Shown here piece after piece: positions 1 through 5,761 of a DNA stretch of 8,789 nucleotides. The DNA lies in the NCBI GenBank assembly GCA_030152125.1, contig JASLIR010000191.1, forward strand, positions 1 through 8,789, read 5' to 3'. The stretch comes from Alkanindiges sp. (GTDB lineage Bacteria > Pseudomonadota > Gammaproteobacteria > Pseudomonadales > Moraxellaceae). Below the pieces are notes generated by a model that was given only the letters and a program-made list of their open reading frames with translations, ran no database searches and was not told where the DNA came from. The translations under genes and the position numbers were made by a program. Numbering within the stretch: the first letter of the stretch is position 1; each line of letters starts with the position of its first letter.

Positions 1-1342
1 GTTCAGCCAGTGGGTCCTGTAAGCGGCGGGCAATGGATACTGCACCACGAATCGACACATCCAACTCCGGCAACTCCTGTGAAGCCAGTTCACTGGCCGA
101 ATACACGGATGCACCAGCCTCACTCACACTCACACGGGTCAGGTTCAGGTCGGTTACTTTTTTGGCCAGTTCGCCAATTAATGCTTCTGTTTCACGGCTG
201 GCAGTACCGTTGCCAATCGCTACCAGATCAATCGGATACTCACGGCACAGGCGTTCCAGTTCAGTCAATGAACCTTCTACATCATTTTTTGGGGCAAATG
301 GATAAATGGTGCTATGCGCCAGTACATCGCCAGCATCACTGATCACCGCCAGTTTCACACCGGTACGCACGCCGGGGTCCACACCCAGTGTACAGCGGCC
401 ACCGGCTGGCGCAGCCAGTAACAGGTGACGCAGGTTTTCAGCAAATACCACCATCGCATCCGCTTCAGCCGCCAGACGTTTTTCAGTCAGCAGGGAATGC
501 TCAAAGTGTGGGCGCAGCTTGCCTTGCCACAATAACTGGGCGCTTTGCTGCAGGAACTCACGGCGCGATACCGGCTTAATATCACCTAAAGCCAGGTCAC
601 TGTAAATCTCGGCAATGCGCGGATCATCTTCGCCTTCCACTTTCAGGGTCAGCACATTTTCCTGACGGCCACGCAGCATGGCCAGCAAGCGGTGGTTGGC
701 CACCTTGGCTAATGACTCGCTGGACTCAAAATAGTCACGGAATTTTTTGCCTACATCACGCTTTTCTTCACCAGCCAGACGGCTTGCCAGCTGGGCGCTC
801 TCAGCAAAGCCCTTGCGCAATACATCGGTCAGGTCCAGGCGGGTTGCCCACTGGTCAATCAGGATATGCTGTATGGCATCCAGCTGGCTGCCGAGATCCG
901 GGTAGCTTTCGTGGCTAAAGCCTTCCAGCAGCTGTGCCGGCTCTGCCGCTTCCTGCCAGACTCTCAAGGCAAAAGGTTCCAGGCCAGCTTCGCGGGCCAA
1001 TGTAGCCTTGCTGGTCTTTTTCGGGCGATAAGGTAAATATAAATCTTCCAGTGCTGTTTTGCTGTCTGCGGCGTTAATGCGTGCCAGCAGGTCGTCAGTC
1101 AATTTGTCCTGGCTACGAATGGATTCCACCACTTTGGCGCGGCGCTCAATTAAGTCGCGCAGGTAAGTCAGGCGTGCCTCCAGCTGACGCAGCTGGGTAT
1201 CATCCAGACCTTCAGTGGCTTCTTTACGGTAACGTGCAATAAATGGCACGCTGGCGCCGTCATCCAGTAGGCGAATTGCTGCTTCTACTTGAGCAGGACG
1301 AACCGCTATCTCGCTTGCCAGCTGCTGAACCAATTCGGTCAT
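1..1342 (-). CDS. tex: Tex/YhgF family RNA-binding transcription accessory protein, N-terminal part (gene continues past the left edge)
   Basis: Reading right to left from ATG at 1342-1340, the frame stays open for 447 codons to the window edge; Tex proteins are about 770-785 residues, so roughly the last 40% (HhH and S1 RNA-binding domains) lies outside. Visible parts: the helical Tex N-terminal region with the family signature VPFIARYRKE near residue 32 and LEDLYLPYRPK near 98, then the YqgF/RNase H-like domain opening with LGVDPGVRTG (about 319-328), followed by AIGNGTASRETE and SEAGASVYSASELA and, at the edge, RRLQDPLAE. These match E. coli YhgF closely. The start is supported by GGAAG seven bases upstream. 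Tex is a cytoplasmic nucleic-acid-binding protein implicated in transcription; its exact biochemical role is not settled. It is divergent from the ompR-type gene. No frameshift was seen in the translated part. Confidence 0.97.
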   Translation of the reverse strand, partial: MTELVQQLASEIAVRPAQVEAAIRLLDDGASVPFIARYRKEATEGLDDTQLRQLEARLTYLRDLIERRAKVVESIRSQDKLTDDLLARINAADSKTALEDLYLPYRPKKTSKATLAREAGLEPFALRVWQEAAEPAQLLEGFSHESYPDLGSQLDAIQHILIDQWATRLDLTDVLRKGFAESAQLASRLAGEEKRDVGKKFRDYFESSESLAKVANHRLLAMLRGRQENVLTLKVEGEDDPRIAEIYSDLALGDIKPVSRREFLQQSAQLLWQGKLRPHFEHSLLTEKRLAAEADAMVVFAENLRHLLLAAPAGGRCTLGVDPGVRTGVKLAVISDAGDVLAHSTIYPFAPKNDVEGSLTELERLCREYPIDLVAIGNGTASRETEALIGELAKKVTDLNLTRVSVSEAGASVYSASELASQELPELDVSIRGAVSIARRLQDPLAE

Positions 1343-1380
1343 AAACAGTCTTCCATCAGACACAAAAAAGCAAAGTCGCG

Positions 1381-1386
1381 ATTATA
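1381..1386 (-). promoter_or_regulatory. Candidate -10 box of the tex promoter
   Basis: On the minus strand positions 1386-1381 read TATAAT, a perfect sigma-70 -10 hexamer, 38 bases before the tex start codon. Transcription would begin near 1374 and leave a leader of about 30 bases carrying the GGAAG ribosome binding site. The -35 region at 17-base spacing is a poor match, so an activator or a relaxed -35 would be needed. Identified from consensus and position only. Confidence 0.45.
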
Positions 1387-1455
1387 CGTTGCCAAACACG
1401 GAATAAATATGATTTTCACGATTAATTTAGTATTTTCCTGTACCCATGACCTACA

Positions 1456-1470
1456 CCGGGCATTGCCCGG
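1456..1470. repeat. 15-base GC-rich palindrome (7-base arms, 1-base centre)
   Basis: CCGGGCA (1456-1462) is followed by one T and then TGCCCGG (1464-1470), a perfect 7-base inverted repeat. Neither strand continues into a T-run, so it is not an intrinsic terminator. It lies 114 bases upstream of the tex start and 327 bases before the regulator start. It could be a protein binding site or a REP-like unit; only one copy was noticed in the window. Confidence 0.5.
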
Positions 1471-1713
1471 CATCATCAGGCCGGTAAACACCAGAAAGCG
1501 CCCAGGATGTTCATGGCTGTTGCAGAATTAACAGATCATTATCAGAAAAAAACATGAAAAACACCGTACTGCTGCGCCTCAGATTGGCATATTCTTTGTA
1601 TCGACATATTTGTTATTTATAGTCAGTTGCATGGTCCATGTATGTTTTTGGTATCTATTGACTGATTTTATTTGAAATTTTCACAGTCTTCCCCTAAATG
1701 TGTCAAAGTATTG

Positions 1714-1725
1714 TATAAGTATAAA
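1714..1725 (+). promoter_or_regulatory. Possible -10 region of the ompR-type gene
   Basis: Two overlapping -10-like hexamers, TATAAG (1714-1719) and TATAAA (1720-1725), lie 70-80 bases before the regulator start codon in AT-rich DNA. No good -35 box sits at the proper distance for either; TTGACT at 1658-1663 and TTCACA at 1680-1685 are too far away. This is a weak promoter assignment, plausible if the promoter is activator-dependent. Confidence 0.25.
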
Positions 1726-1796
1726 AGTTGCAAATGATCATCAATAACACCAATGTGATCGATATGCACACGCACAGGAAGACATAGGAGCGAATC

Positions 1797-2558
1797 ATGA
1801 GTCTCGTTGTACCTGCTGAAGAGCAAAACCCACGCCCTGAGGCAGACCGAGTTGAACGAATTCTGGTTGTGGATGATGATGTACGCCTGCGTACCCTGCT
1901 ACAACGCTTTTTAGAAGATAAGGGCTTTGTGGTGAAAACCGCACACGATGGCACCCAGATGGACCGCCTGTTGCAGCGTGAACTGTTTTCACTGATCGTA
2001 CTGGACTTTATGCTTCCTGTAGAAGATGGCATCAGCATTTGCCGCCGCCTGCGTGCTGGCAATATCGATACGCCCATCATTATGCTGACTGCGCGTGGCA
2101 GCGACAGTGACCGTATTGCCGGACTGGAAGCGGGTGCCGATGATTACCTGCCAAAACCATTTAACCCGAATGAATTACTGGCGCGTATCCGTGCGGTATT
2201 ACGCCGCCAGGTGCGCGAAATTCCAGGCGCACCAAGCCAGCAGGTGGAAGTGGTCAGCTTTGGCCCGTGGCTGCTGGATTTATCTACCCGCACCCTAACC
2301 CGTGAAGGCCAGGTGGTTACCCTGACTACCGGCGAATTTGCCGTACTGAAAGCGCTGGTACAACACCCGCGCGAACCCTTAACCCGCGACAAGCTGATGA
2401 ACCTGGCGCGTGGCCGCGAATGGGGTGCCATGGAGCGCTCCATTGATGTACAGGTATCGCGCCTGCGCCGCCTGATTGAAGAAAACCCGGCACGTGCGCG
2501 TTATATCCAAACCGTATGGGGCGTTGGCTATGTATTTGTGCCGGACGGTGCGGAATAA
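1797..2558 (+). CDS. ompR: OmpR/PhoB-family DNA-binding response regulator (OmpR/AmgR-like)
   Basis: A 253-residue two-domain response regulator, slightly longer than E. coli OmpR (239) because of about 14 extra N-terminal residues. The receiver domain (about 20-135) carries the acidic cluster DDD 26-28, the phospho-acceptor Asp70 in VLDFMLP, the switch Thr98 in IIMLTAR and Lys120 in LPKPF. The winged-helix DNA-binding domain (about 150-250) includes LTTGEFAVLKALVQH, the recognition region SIDVQVSRLRRLIEEN and the wing ending QTVWGVGYVF. The ATG start is supported by AGGAG six bases upstream, and no other in-frame start precedes the receiver domain. The cognate kinase follows 101 bases downstream after a terminator. 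The tex–regulator–kinase order resembles P. aeruginosa tex/amgR/amgS, a membrane-stress system linked to aminoglycoside tolerance. That exact role is inferred here by synteny and family only. Confidence 0.95.
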   Translation: MSLVVPAEEQNPRPEADRVERILVVDDDVRLRTLLQRFLEDKGFVVKTAHDGTQMDRLLQRELFSLIVLDFMLPVEDGISICRRLRAGNIDTPIIMLTARGSDSDRIAGLEAGADDYLPKPFNPNELLARIRAVLRRQVREIPGAPSQQVEVVSFGPWLLDLSTRTLTREGQVVTLTTGEFAVLKALVQHPREPLTRDKLMNLARGREWGAMERSIDVQVSRLRRLIEENPARARYIQTVWGVGYVFVPDGAE

Positions 2559-2609
2559 CATGGCAACGGGGCGCTGAGGAATTTTTCCCGGCACAGCATG
2601 ATGATAACT

Positions 2610-2646
2610 GGCTGATTCACTGATGGTGAATTAGCCTTTTTTATTT
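2610..2646 (+). terminator. Intrinsic terminator between regulator and kinase genes
   Basis: GGCTGATTCAC (2610-2620) pairs with GTGAATTAGCC (2626-2636) across the five-base loop TGATG; ten Watson-Crick pairs and one G-U pair form an 11-pair stem. It is followed at once by TTTTTTATTT (2637-2646). This is a textbook Rho-independent terminator for rightward transcription. It ends immediately before AAGGA, the ribosome binding site of the kinase gene, so kinase transcription must read through it; there is no room for a separate promoter between the two. Confidence 0.9.
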
Positions 2647-2659
2647 AAGGACAACCATC

Positions 2660-4111
2660 TTGTCATCCGTTAAAGAAATTAACGACGCCAACCTGCAACA
2701 AGAAATAGAACGCAGGACCAAACGCTCAAAACTGCAAAAAGTGCTGGATAAAATCAAACCGCGTACTGCAGCCATGCGTACCACCGTACTGGTATCGCTG
2801 GTGGTTATTTTCAGTTTATCCATGTCACTGGCCTTTTTCTGGCGCACCCTGTACCTGCCGGAAATCCGCCAACATGCCCGCTATCTGGCCATTGAACTGG
2901 ATTTACTGGCGCAGTCGGACCTGCAGGTGGTGGAAGACCCGTTTGCCTTTGATGTGCACGAATGGCTGGAAGAACGGGTGGGTGTGCAGGTGATTCGTGA
3001 CCCGGCCCAGTTTCCCGATGTAAAAGAAAAAATTGTGGCCGAATTTTTTACCAGCCGGCTGGAAAAGGAATTACAGCGTGAGCTGAATGAGGATGTCACG
3101 GTTTATTTTGAATTTAAGCCCACACCACGCATCTGGATTCAGTATAAATCGCTAGGTGATGCCTGGATTCGCGAGCCACTGGACTTTTATGCCGAATATA
3201 GTCCGGAGCTATTGCTGGGCTGGCTGTTGGGCATTCCCCTGCTCACCTCTGTTATTGTGCTCACGCTGGTACGCCAGCTTAACCGTCCACTCAAACGCCT
3301 GCAGTATGCCGCACGCGACTTTACCAGCAAGGGTGAAGCGCCATATCTGGACATTACCCATGGACCAATTGAAATCCGCCAGGTGAATGCCACTTTTAAC
3401 AACATGATCAGCACACTGGAACAGGCTGCGCAGGAACGCACCATCATGCTGGCCGGTATTTCGCATGATTTGCGCACACCACTCACGCGCATTCGCCTCA
3501 CCGCCGAACTAATGCCGGATGAAGACCTGCGTCAGGGCCTGATTTATGACGTGGATGATATGGATGCCATTCTGGGGCAGTTTATTTCCTATATGCGCGA
3601 TGGCTCGGATGAGAATGAACAGTTAACCGATATCAACACCATTCTGCAGGAAGTCATTATCCAGTTCAAACCACTGAAAATCATTTACCAGCCGCAGTTC
3701 CTGCCCAAACTGATGATGCGGGCCTTATCCATCAAACGCATGATTGGTAACCTGGTTAATAATGCCAAGCGTTATGGGGCCGAACCGATTTACCTGTCGG
3801 CCACCTCGCTGGATGGCTTTATGATTATTACCGTACGTGACAGTGGCGATGGTGTAAACCAGGATGATATCGACAGCCTGATGCAGCCCTTTGTCCGCGG
3901 CGACAGTGCACGTACCACACAGGGTAGCGGACTGGGTCTGGCGATTGTTAAGCGCATTGCCGACCTGCACGAGGGTGAGGTCAATGCACGTAACCACCCG
4001 GATGGCGGGCTGGAAGTCAGCATACGCCTGCCACTTGCCAAAAAAGCAATCGTGGAAAAGCAGGAGAGCACGCTGGTTAAAATTAAAAACAAGATTACGG
4101 GTGAGGATTGA
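2660..4111 (+). CDS. envZ: EnvZ/AmgS-type membrane sensor histidine kinase
   Basis: A 483-residue inner-membrane histidine kinase. Order: a cytoplasmic, charged, probably helical N-terminus (1-40); TM1 about 41-61; a periplasmic sensor domain about 62-182; TM2 about 184-205; a HAMP linker about 206-258; dimerisation/phosphotransfer region with His269 in ISHDLRTPLTRIRL; and an ATPase domain with N-box NLVNNAKRYG (364-373), G1 DSGDGV (394-399), F-box PFVRGDSART and G2 GSGLGLAI (422-429). About 25 lysine-rich residues follow the ATPase domain. The start is TTG at 2660, with AAGGA eight bases upstream. An in-frame stop at 2627-2629 precedes it, and no ATG or GTG lies between. An internal ATG at 2774 would start just before TM1 but lacks a ribosome binding site. 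It should phosphorylate the upstream regulator; the stimulus is not visible. Confidence 0.95.
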   Translation: MSSVKEINDANLQQEIERRTKRSKLQKVLDKIKPRTAAMRTTVLVSLVVIFSLSMSLAFFWRTLYLPEIRQHARYLAIELDLLAQSDLQVVEDPFAFDVHEWLEERVGVQVIRDPAQFPDVKEKIVAEFFTSRLEKELQRELNEDVTVYFEFKPTPRIWIQYKSLGDAWIREPLDFYAEYSPELLLGWLLGIPLLTSVIVLTLVRQLNRPLKRLQYAARDFTSKGEAPYLDITHGPIEIRQVNATFNNMISTLEQAAQERTIMLAGISHDLRTPLTRIRLTAELMPDEDLRQGLIYDVDDMDAILGQFISYMRDGSDENEQLTDINTILQEVIIQFKPLKIIYQPQFLPKLMMRALSIKRMIGNLVNNAKRYGAEPIYLSATSLDGFMIITVRDSGDGVNQDDIDSLMQPFVRGDSARTTQGSGLGLAIVKRIADLHEGEVNARNHPDGGLEVSIRLPLAKKAIVEKQESTLVKIKNKITGED

Positions 4112-4143
4112 ACACTGGTTCAGCCCGAATAACAGGAAATTTT

Positions 4144-4890
4144 ATGCTGAAAAAAGCCATATGCATTAGCTTGCTAACCTGCCTGTTTAGCCTGCCAGCC
4201 CATGCCAAATTAAGTACGGCAGAATGGCAGCAGGTGGGTGTCCTGCTGCAACAGCAGGATTATGCTGCAGCGTTGCGTATTATTAAACCGGCCGCACAAC
4301 AGGGCGATGCTGCGGCCCAGTTTAACCTGGCCATGATGCTGTATTACGGCGATGGCATGACAGCCAATAAGCCCGAAGCCTATACGTGGTATTTAAAGGC
4401 TGCGCAACAGGGCAACCTGTATGCCCAGTCCAGTGTGGCACAAATGCTGGCCAGCGGGGATGGCATTAAACAGGACAAAGCAGAAGCTTATAACTGGTTT
4501 TTAAAAGCGGCCAGGCAGGGTGATGCCAAATCGCAATATAACGCGGCAGTGATGCTGCATAGCGGCGATGGCGCGATTCAGGATAAAACCGAAGCCTATA
4601 TGTGGTACTTAAAAGCCGCACAACAGGGCAATGTGGAGGCGCAGCTAAACCTGGCAGTGATGCTACGCGTTGGTGATGGCATTGCCCAGGATAAAGCCGA
4701 AGCCTACACGTGGTACTTAAAGGCAGCTCAGCAAGGCGACGCCGAAGCCCAGTTTAATCTGGCCCTGATGCTGGGGCGTGGTGATGGGGTCGCCGAGAAT
4801 AGGGCCCAGGCTGATCAATGGCTGCAAAAGTCTGCCAAACTGGGGTTTGAGCCTGCAAAGAAACTACTCAGCCGCTTTCAGGCCAACTAG
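4144..4890 (+). CDS. Secreted Sel1-repeat (TPR-like) protein
   Basis: A 248-residue protein made almost entirely of Sel1-like repeats. The N-terminus is a clear Sec signal peptide: two lysines, a hydrophobic core rich in Leu/Ile, and a probable cleavage site after AHA at residue 21, with no lipobox; the mature protein is therefore likely periplasmic. Residues 22-53 form a short lead-in helix pair, followed by five 36-residue repeats starting at Gly54, 90, 126, 162 and 198 and a partial sixth at 234. Each repeat follows the pattern G[DN]..AQ.N.A.ML..GDG...D..EAY.WYLKAAQQ. ATG at 4144 was chosen over an earlier in-frame TTG at 4108 because AGGA lies six bases upstream and the signal peptide begins there. 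It starts 32 bases after the kinase stop and is probably co-transcribed. Sel1 repeats mediate protein-protein contacts; the partner is unknown. Confidence 0.92.
   Translation: MLKKAICISLLTCLFSLPAHAKLSTAEWQQVGVLLQQQDYAAALRIIKPAAQQGDAAAQFNLAMMLYYGDGMTANKPEAYTWYLKAAQQGNLYAQSSVAQMLASGDGIKQDKAEAYNWFLKAARQGDAKSQYNAAVMLHSGDGAIQDKTEAYMWYLKAAQQGNVEAQLNLAVMLRVGDGIAQDKAEAYTWYLKAAQQGDAEAQFNLALMLGRGDGVAENRAQADQWLQKSAKLGFEPAKKLLSRFQAN
4303..4842 (+). repeat. Five 108-base tandem degenerate repeats encoding Sel1 units
   Basis: Five consecutive in-frame units of exactly 108 bases encode the 36-residue Sel1 repeats, with no insertion or deletion between units. The segment EAYTWYLKAAQQG is identical in units 1 and 4 and differs by one residue in unit 3, while the DNA differs at several third positions. 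The units are therefore diverged, not freshly duplicated. Confidence 0.85.
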
Positions 4891-4903
4891 CAACACAATA
4901 TAT

Positions 4904-4933
4904 GATACACAGCATTTAATTTGGCATTATAAT
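4904..4933 (+). promoter_or_regulatory. Candidate promoter of the tetR-type gene
   Basis: A perfect -10 hexamer TATAAT (4928-4933) lies 30 bases before the ATG. The best -35 candidate is GATACA (4904-4909) at 18-base spacing, matching only three consensus positions. Transcription would begin near 4940, giving a leader of about 24 bases without a recognisable ribosome binding site. The same heptamer TGATACA (4903-4909) recurs upstream of the transporter gene at 5719-5725. Confidence 0.5.
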
Positions 4934-4963
4934 TTACCCATCTCCACCGCATCGTTGATCCTT

Positions 4964-5587
4964 ATGCCGCGCGCCTCCCGCGAACAAATGGCGATTCACC
5001 GCCAGGCCATTGAAGACACCGCTTCACGGCTGTTTCGTGAGCGCGGCTTTAACAATGTCAGCATTCAGGACATCATGAAAGCAGTGGGCCTGACCCACGG
5101 TGGCTTTTATAATCACTTTGAATCCAAGGACGAACTGGTCGCCATTGCCTATAAAAACGCCTTCGATAAATCGCAGGAGCGCTGGCAGCAACGCATTGCA
5201 GCGCGTAGCCCCAAGCAAGATGAACTGTCCGCCATTTTAGAGCCTTATTTTACCGAACAATGGCTAAGAAGCATTGGTGATGCCTGCCCGCTTACCGCTT
5301 TAAGTGTCGATATTGCCAGAACCACAACTGAGGCTGAACAAAAGCCTGCGCGACAAAACTATAACGAAGGCTTAAAGGGTTTAATGAGCATTTTGCAGGA
5401 TGCCATTGCCAAACAGCATGCCTCCCAAGCAAGTCACCCGGCACAGCCTGATGACAGCAGGCAAAAAGCTTTGATCATGCTGGCCAACATGTCTGGTGCA
5501 TTGATTCTGGCGCGCGCACTACACGATGATCCCCTAGCTAAAGAGATGCTGGATACCGTGAAGCAGCACCTGCTACACGATTTTTAA
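4964..5587 (+). CDS. TetR/AcrR-family transcriptional regulator
   Basis: A 207-residue TetR-type repressor, the usual family length. The N-terminal DNA-binding domain is clear: helix 1 around residues 11-28 (AIEDTASRLFRERGF), then the helix-turn-helix VSIQDIMKAVGLTHGGFYNHF (32-52) followed by ESKDEL. The C-terminal ligand domain (about 65-207) is variable and contains one cysteine, Cys108, in DACPLTALSVDIAR, a position where related TetR proteins often have a Gly-Cys-Pro motif. Whether it senses electrophiles is speculation. The frame is open further upstream into the Sel1 gene, but TetR proteins begin close to helix 1 and ATG 4964 follows a good -10 box. TTG at 4955 is an alternative. No Shine-Dalgarno sequence is visible. 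It precedes the transporter in the same orientation by 174 bases, which suggests that transporter as a target. The ligand is unknown. Confidence 0.93.
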   Translation: MPRASREQMAIHRQAIEDTASRLFRERGFNNVSIQDIMKAVGLTHGGFYNHFESKDELVAIAYKNAFDKSQERWQQRIAARSPKQDELSAILEPYFTEQWLRSIGDACPLTALSVDIARTTTEAEQKPARQNYNEGLKGLMSILQDAIAKQHASQASHPAQPDDSRQKALIMLANMSGALILARALHDDPLAKEMLDTVKQHLLHDF

Positions 5588-5714
5588 ACCACACAAAACG
5601 TCTTTCTCTCTTTTTAAAACAAGCATGTCGCTTTAGGGCCGGCATGAAAAGCATTGCTATTTCTAAAATCCCGCCTCATAATTATAAATTACAATCATCA
5701 TCTATTTTAATTAA

Positions 5715-5742
5715 TTGCTGATACAGTTCGTATCCGTATTAA
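5715..5742 (+). promoter_or_regulatory. Candidate transporter promoter with an inverted repeat in its spacer (possible TetR operator)
   Basis: TTGCTG (5715-5720) and TATTAA (5737-5742) form a -35/-10 pair with a 16-base spacer, each matching four of six consensus positions. The spacer is almost filled by the inverted repeat GATAC-AGTTC-GTATC (5720-5734), a 15-base site with five-base arms, similar in size to typical TetR-family operators. Transcription would start near 5750. Placement between -35 and -10 is typical of repressor sites. That the neighbouring TetR protein binds here is inference. Confidence 0.45.
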
Positions 5743-5761
5743 TTTGCACTGAGTAGCCGCC

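Larger units (their letters stand above)
1343..1796. other. Divergent intergenic region between tex and the ompR-type gene
   Basis: This 454-base spacer holds the leader and -10 box of tex at its left end, a GC-rich palindrome near 1456-1470, and an AT-rich stretch from about 1590 to 1740 leading to the regulator gene. I found no convincing ORF: the short open frames inside lack ribosome binding sites and coding character. No tRNA cloverleaf or intrinsic terminator was seen. The length is generous for two divergent promoters, so an additional regulatory element or small RNA is possible but not demonstrated. Confidence 0.6.

Noticed and set aside
1339..1474. Minus-strand ORF of about 44 codons just upstream of tex, whose stop overlaps the tex ATG
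   Set aside because: No ribosome binding site, no coherent hydrophobic or domain pattern, and the tex -10 box lies inside it.
1554..1622. 22-codon plus-strand ORF encoding a basic hydrophobic peptide
   Set aside because: No ribosome binding site precedes the ATG and the frame is no longer than expected by chance in this spacer.
1658..1686. TTGACT at 1658-1663 as the -35 box of the regulator promoter
   Set aside because: The hexamer 16-18 bases downstream (around 1680-1687) does not resemble a -10 box, and the TATAAG/TATAAA boxes are about 50 bases away.
1754..1770. CRP-like site TGTGA...GCACA before the regulator gene
   Set aside because: The half-sites are separated by 7 bases instead of 6 and the right half has a mismatch; only the outer four bases are palindromic.
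1703..2080. Long minus-strand frames opposite the regulator, kinase, transporter and monooxygenase genes
   Set aside because: They are antisense shadows of strongly recognised genes, with arginine/serine-rich translations and no ribosome binding sites or motifs.
5624..5646. Hairpin with arms CATGTCG / CGGCATG after the tetR-type gene as a terminator
   Set aside because: Seven pairs including a G-U, a nine-base loop, and it is followed by A-rich and not T-rich sequence.
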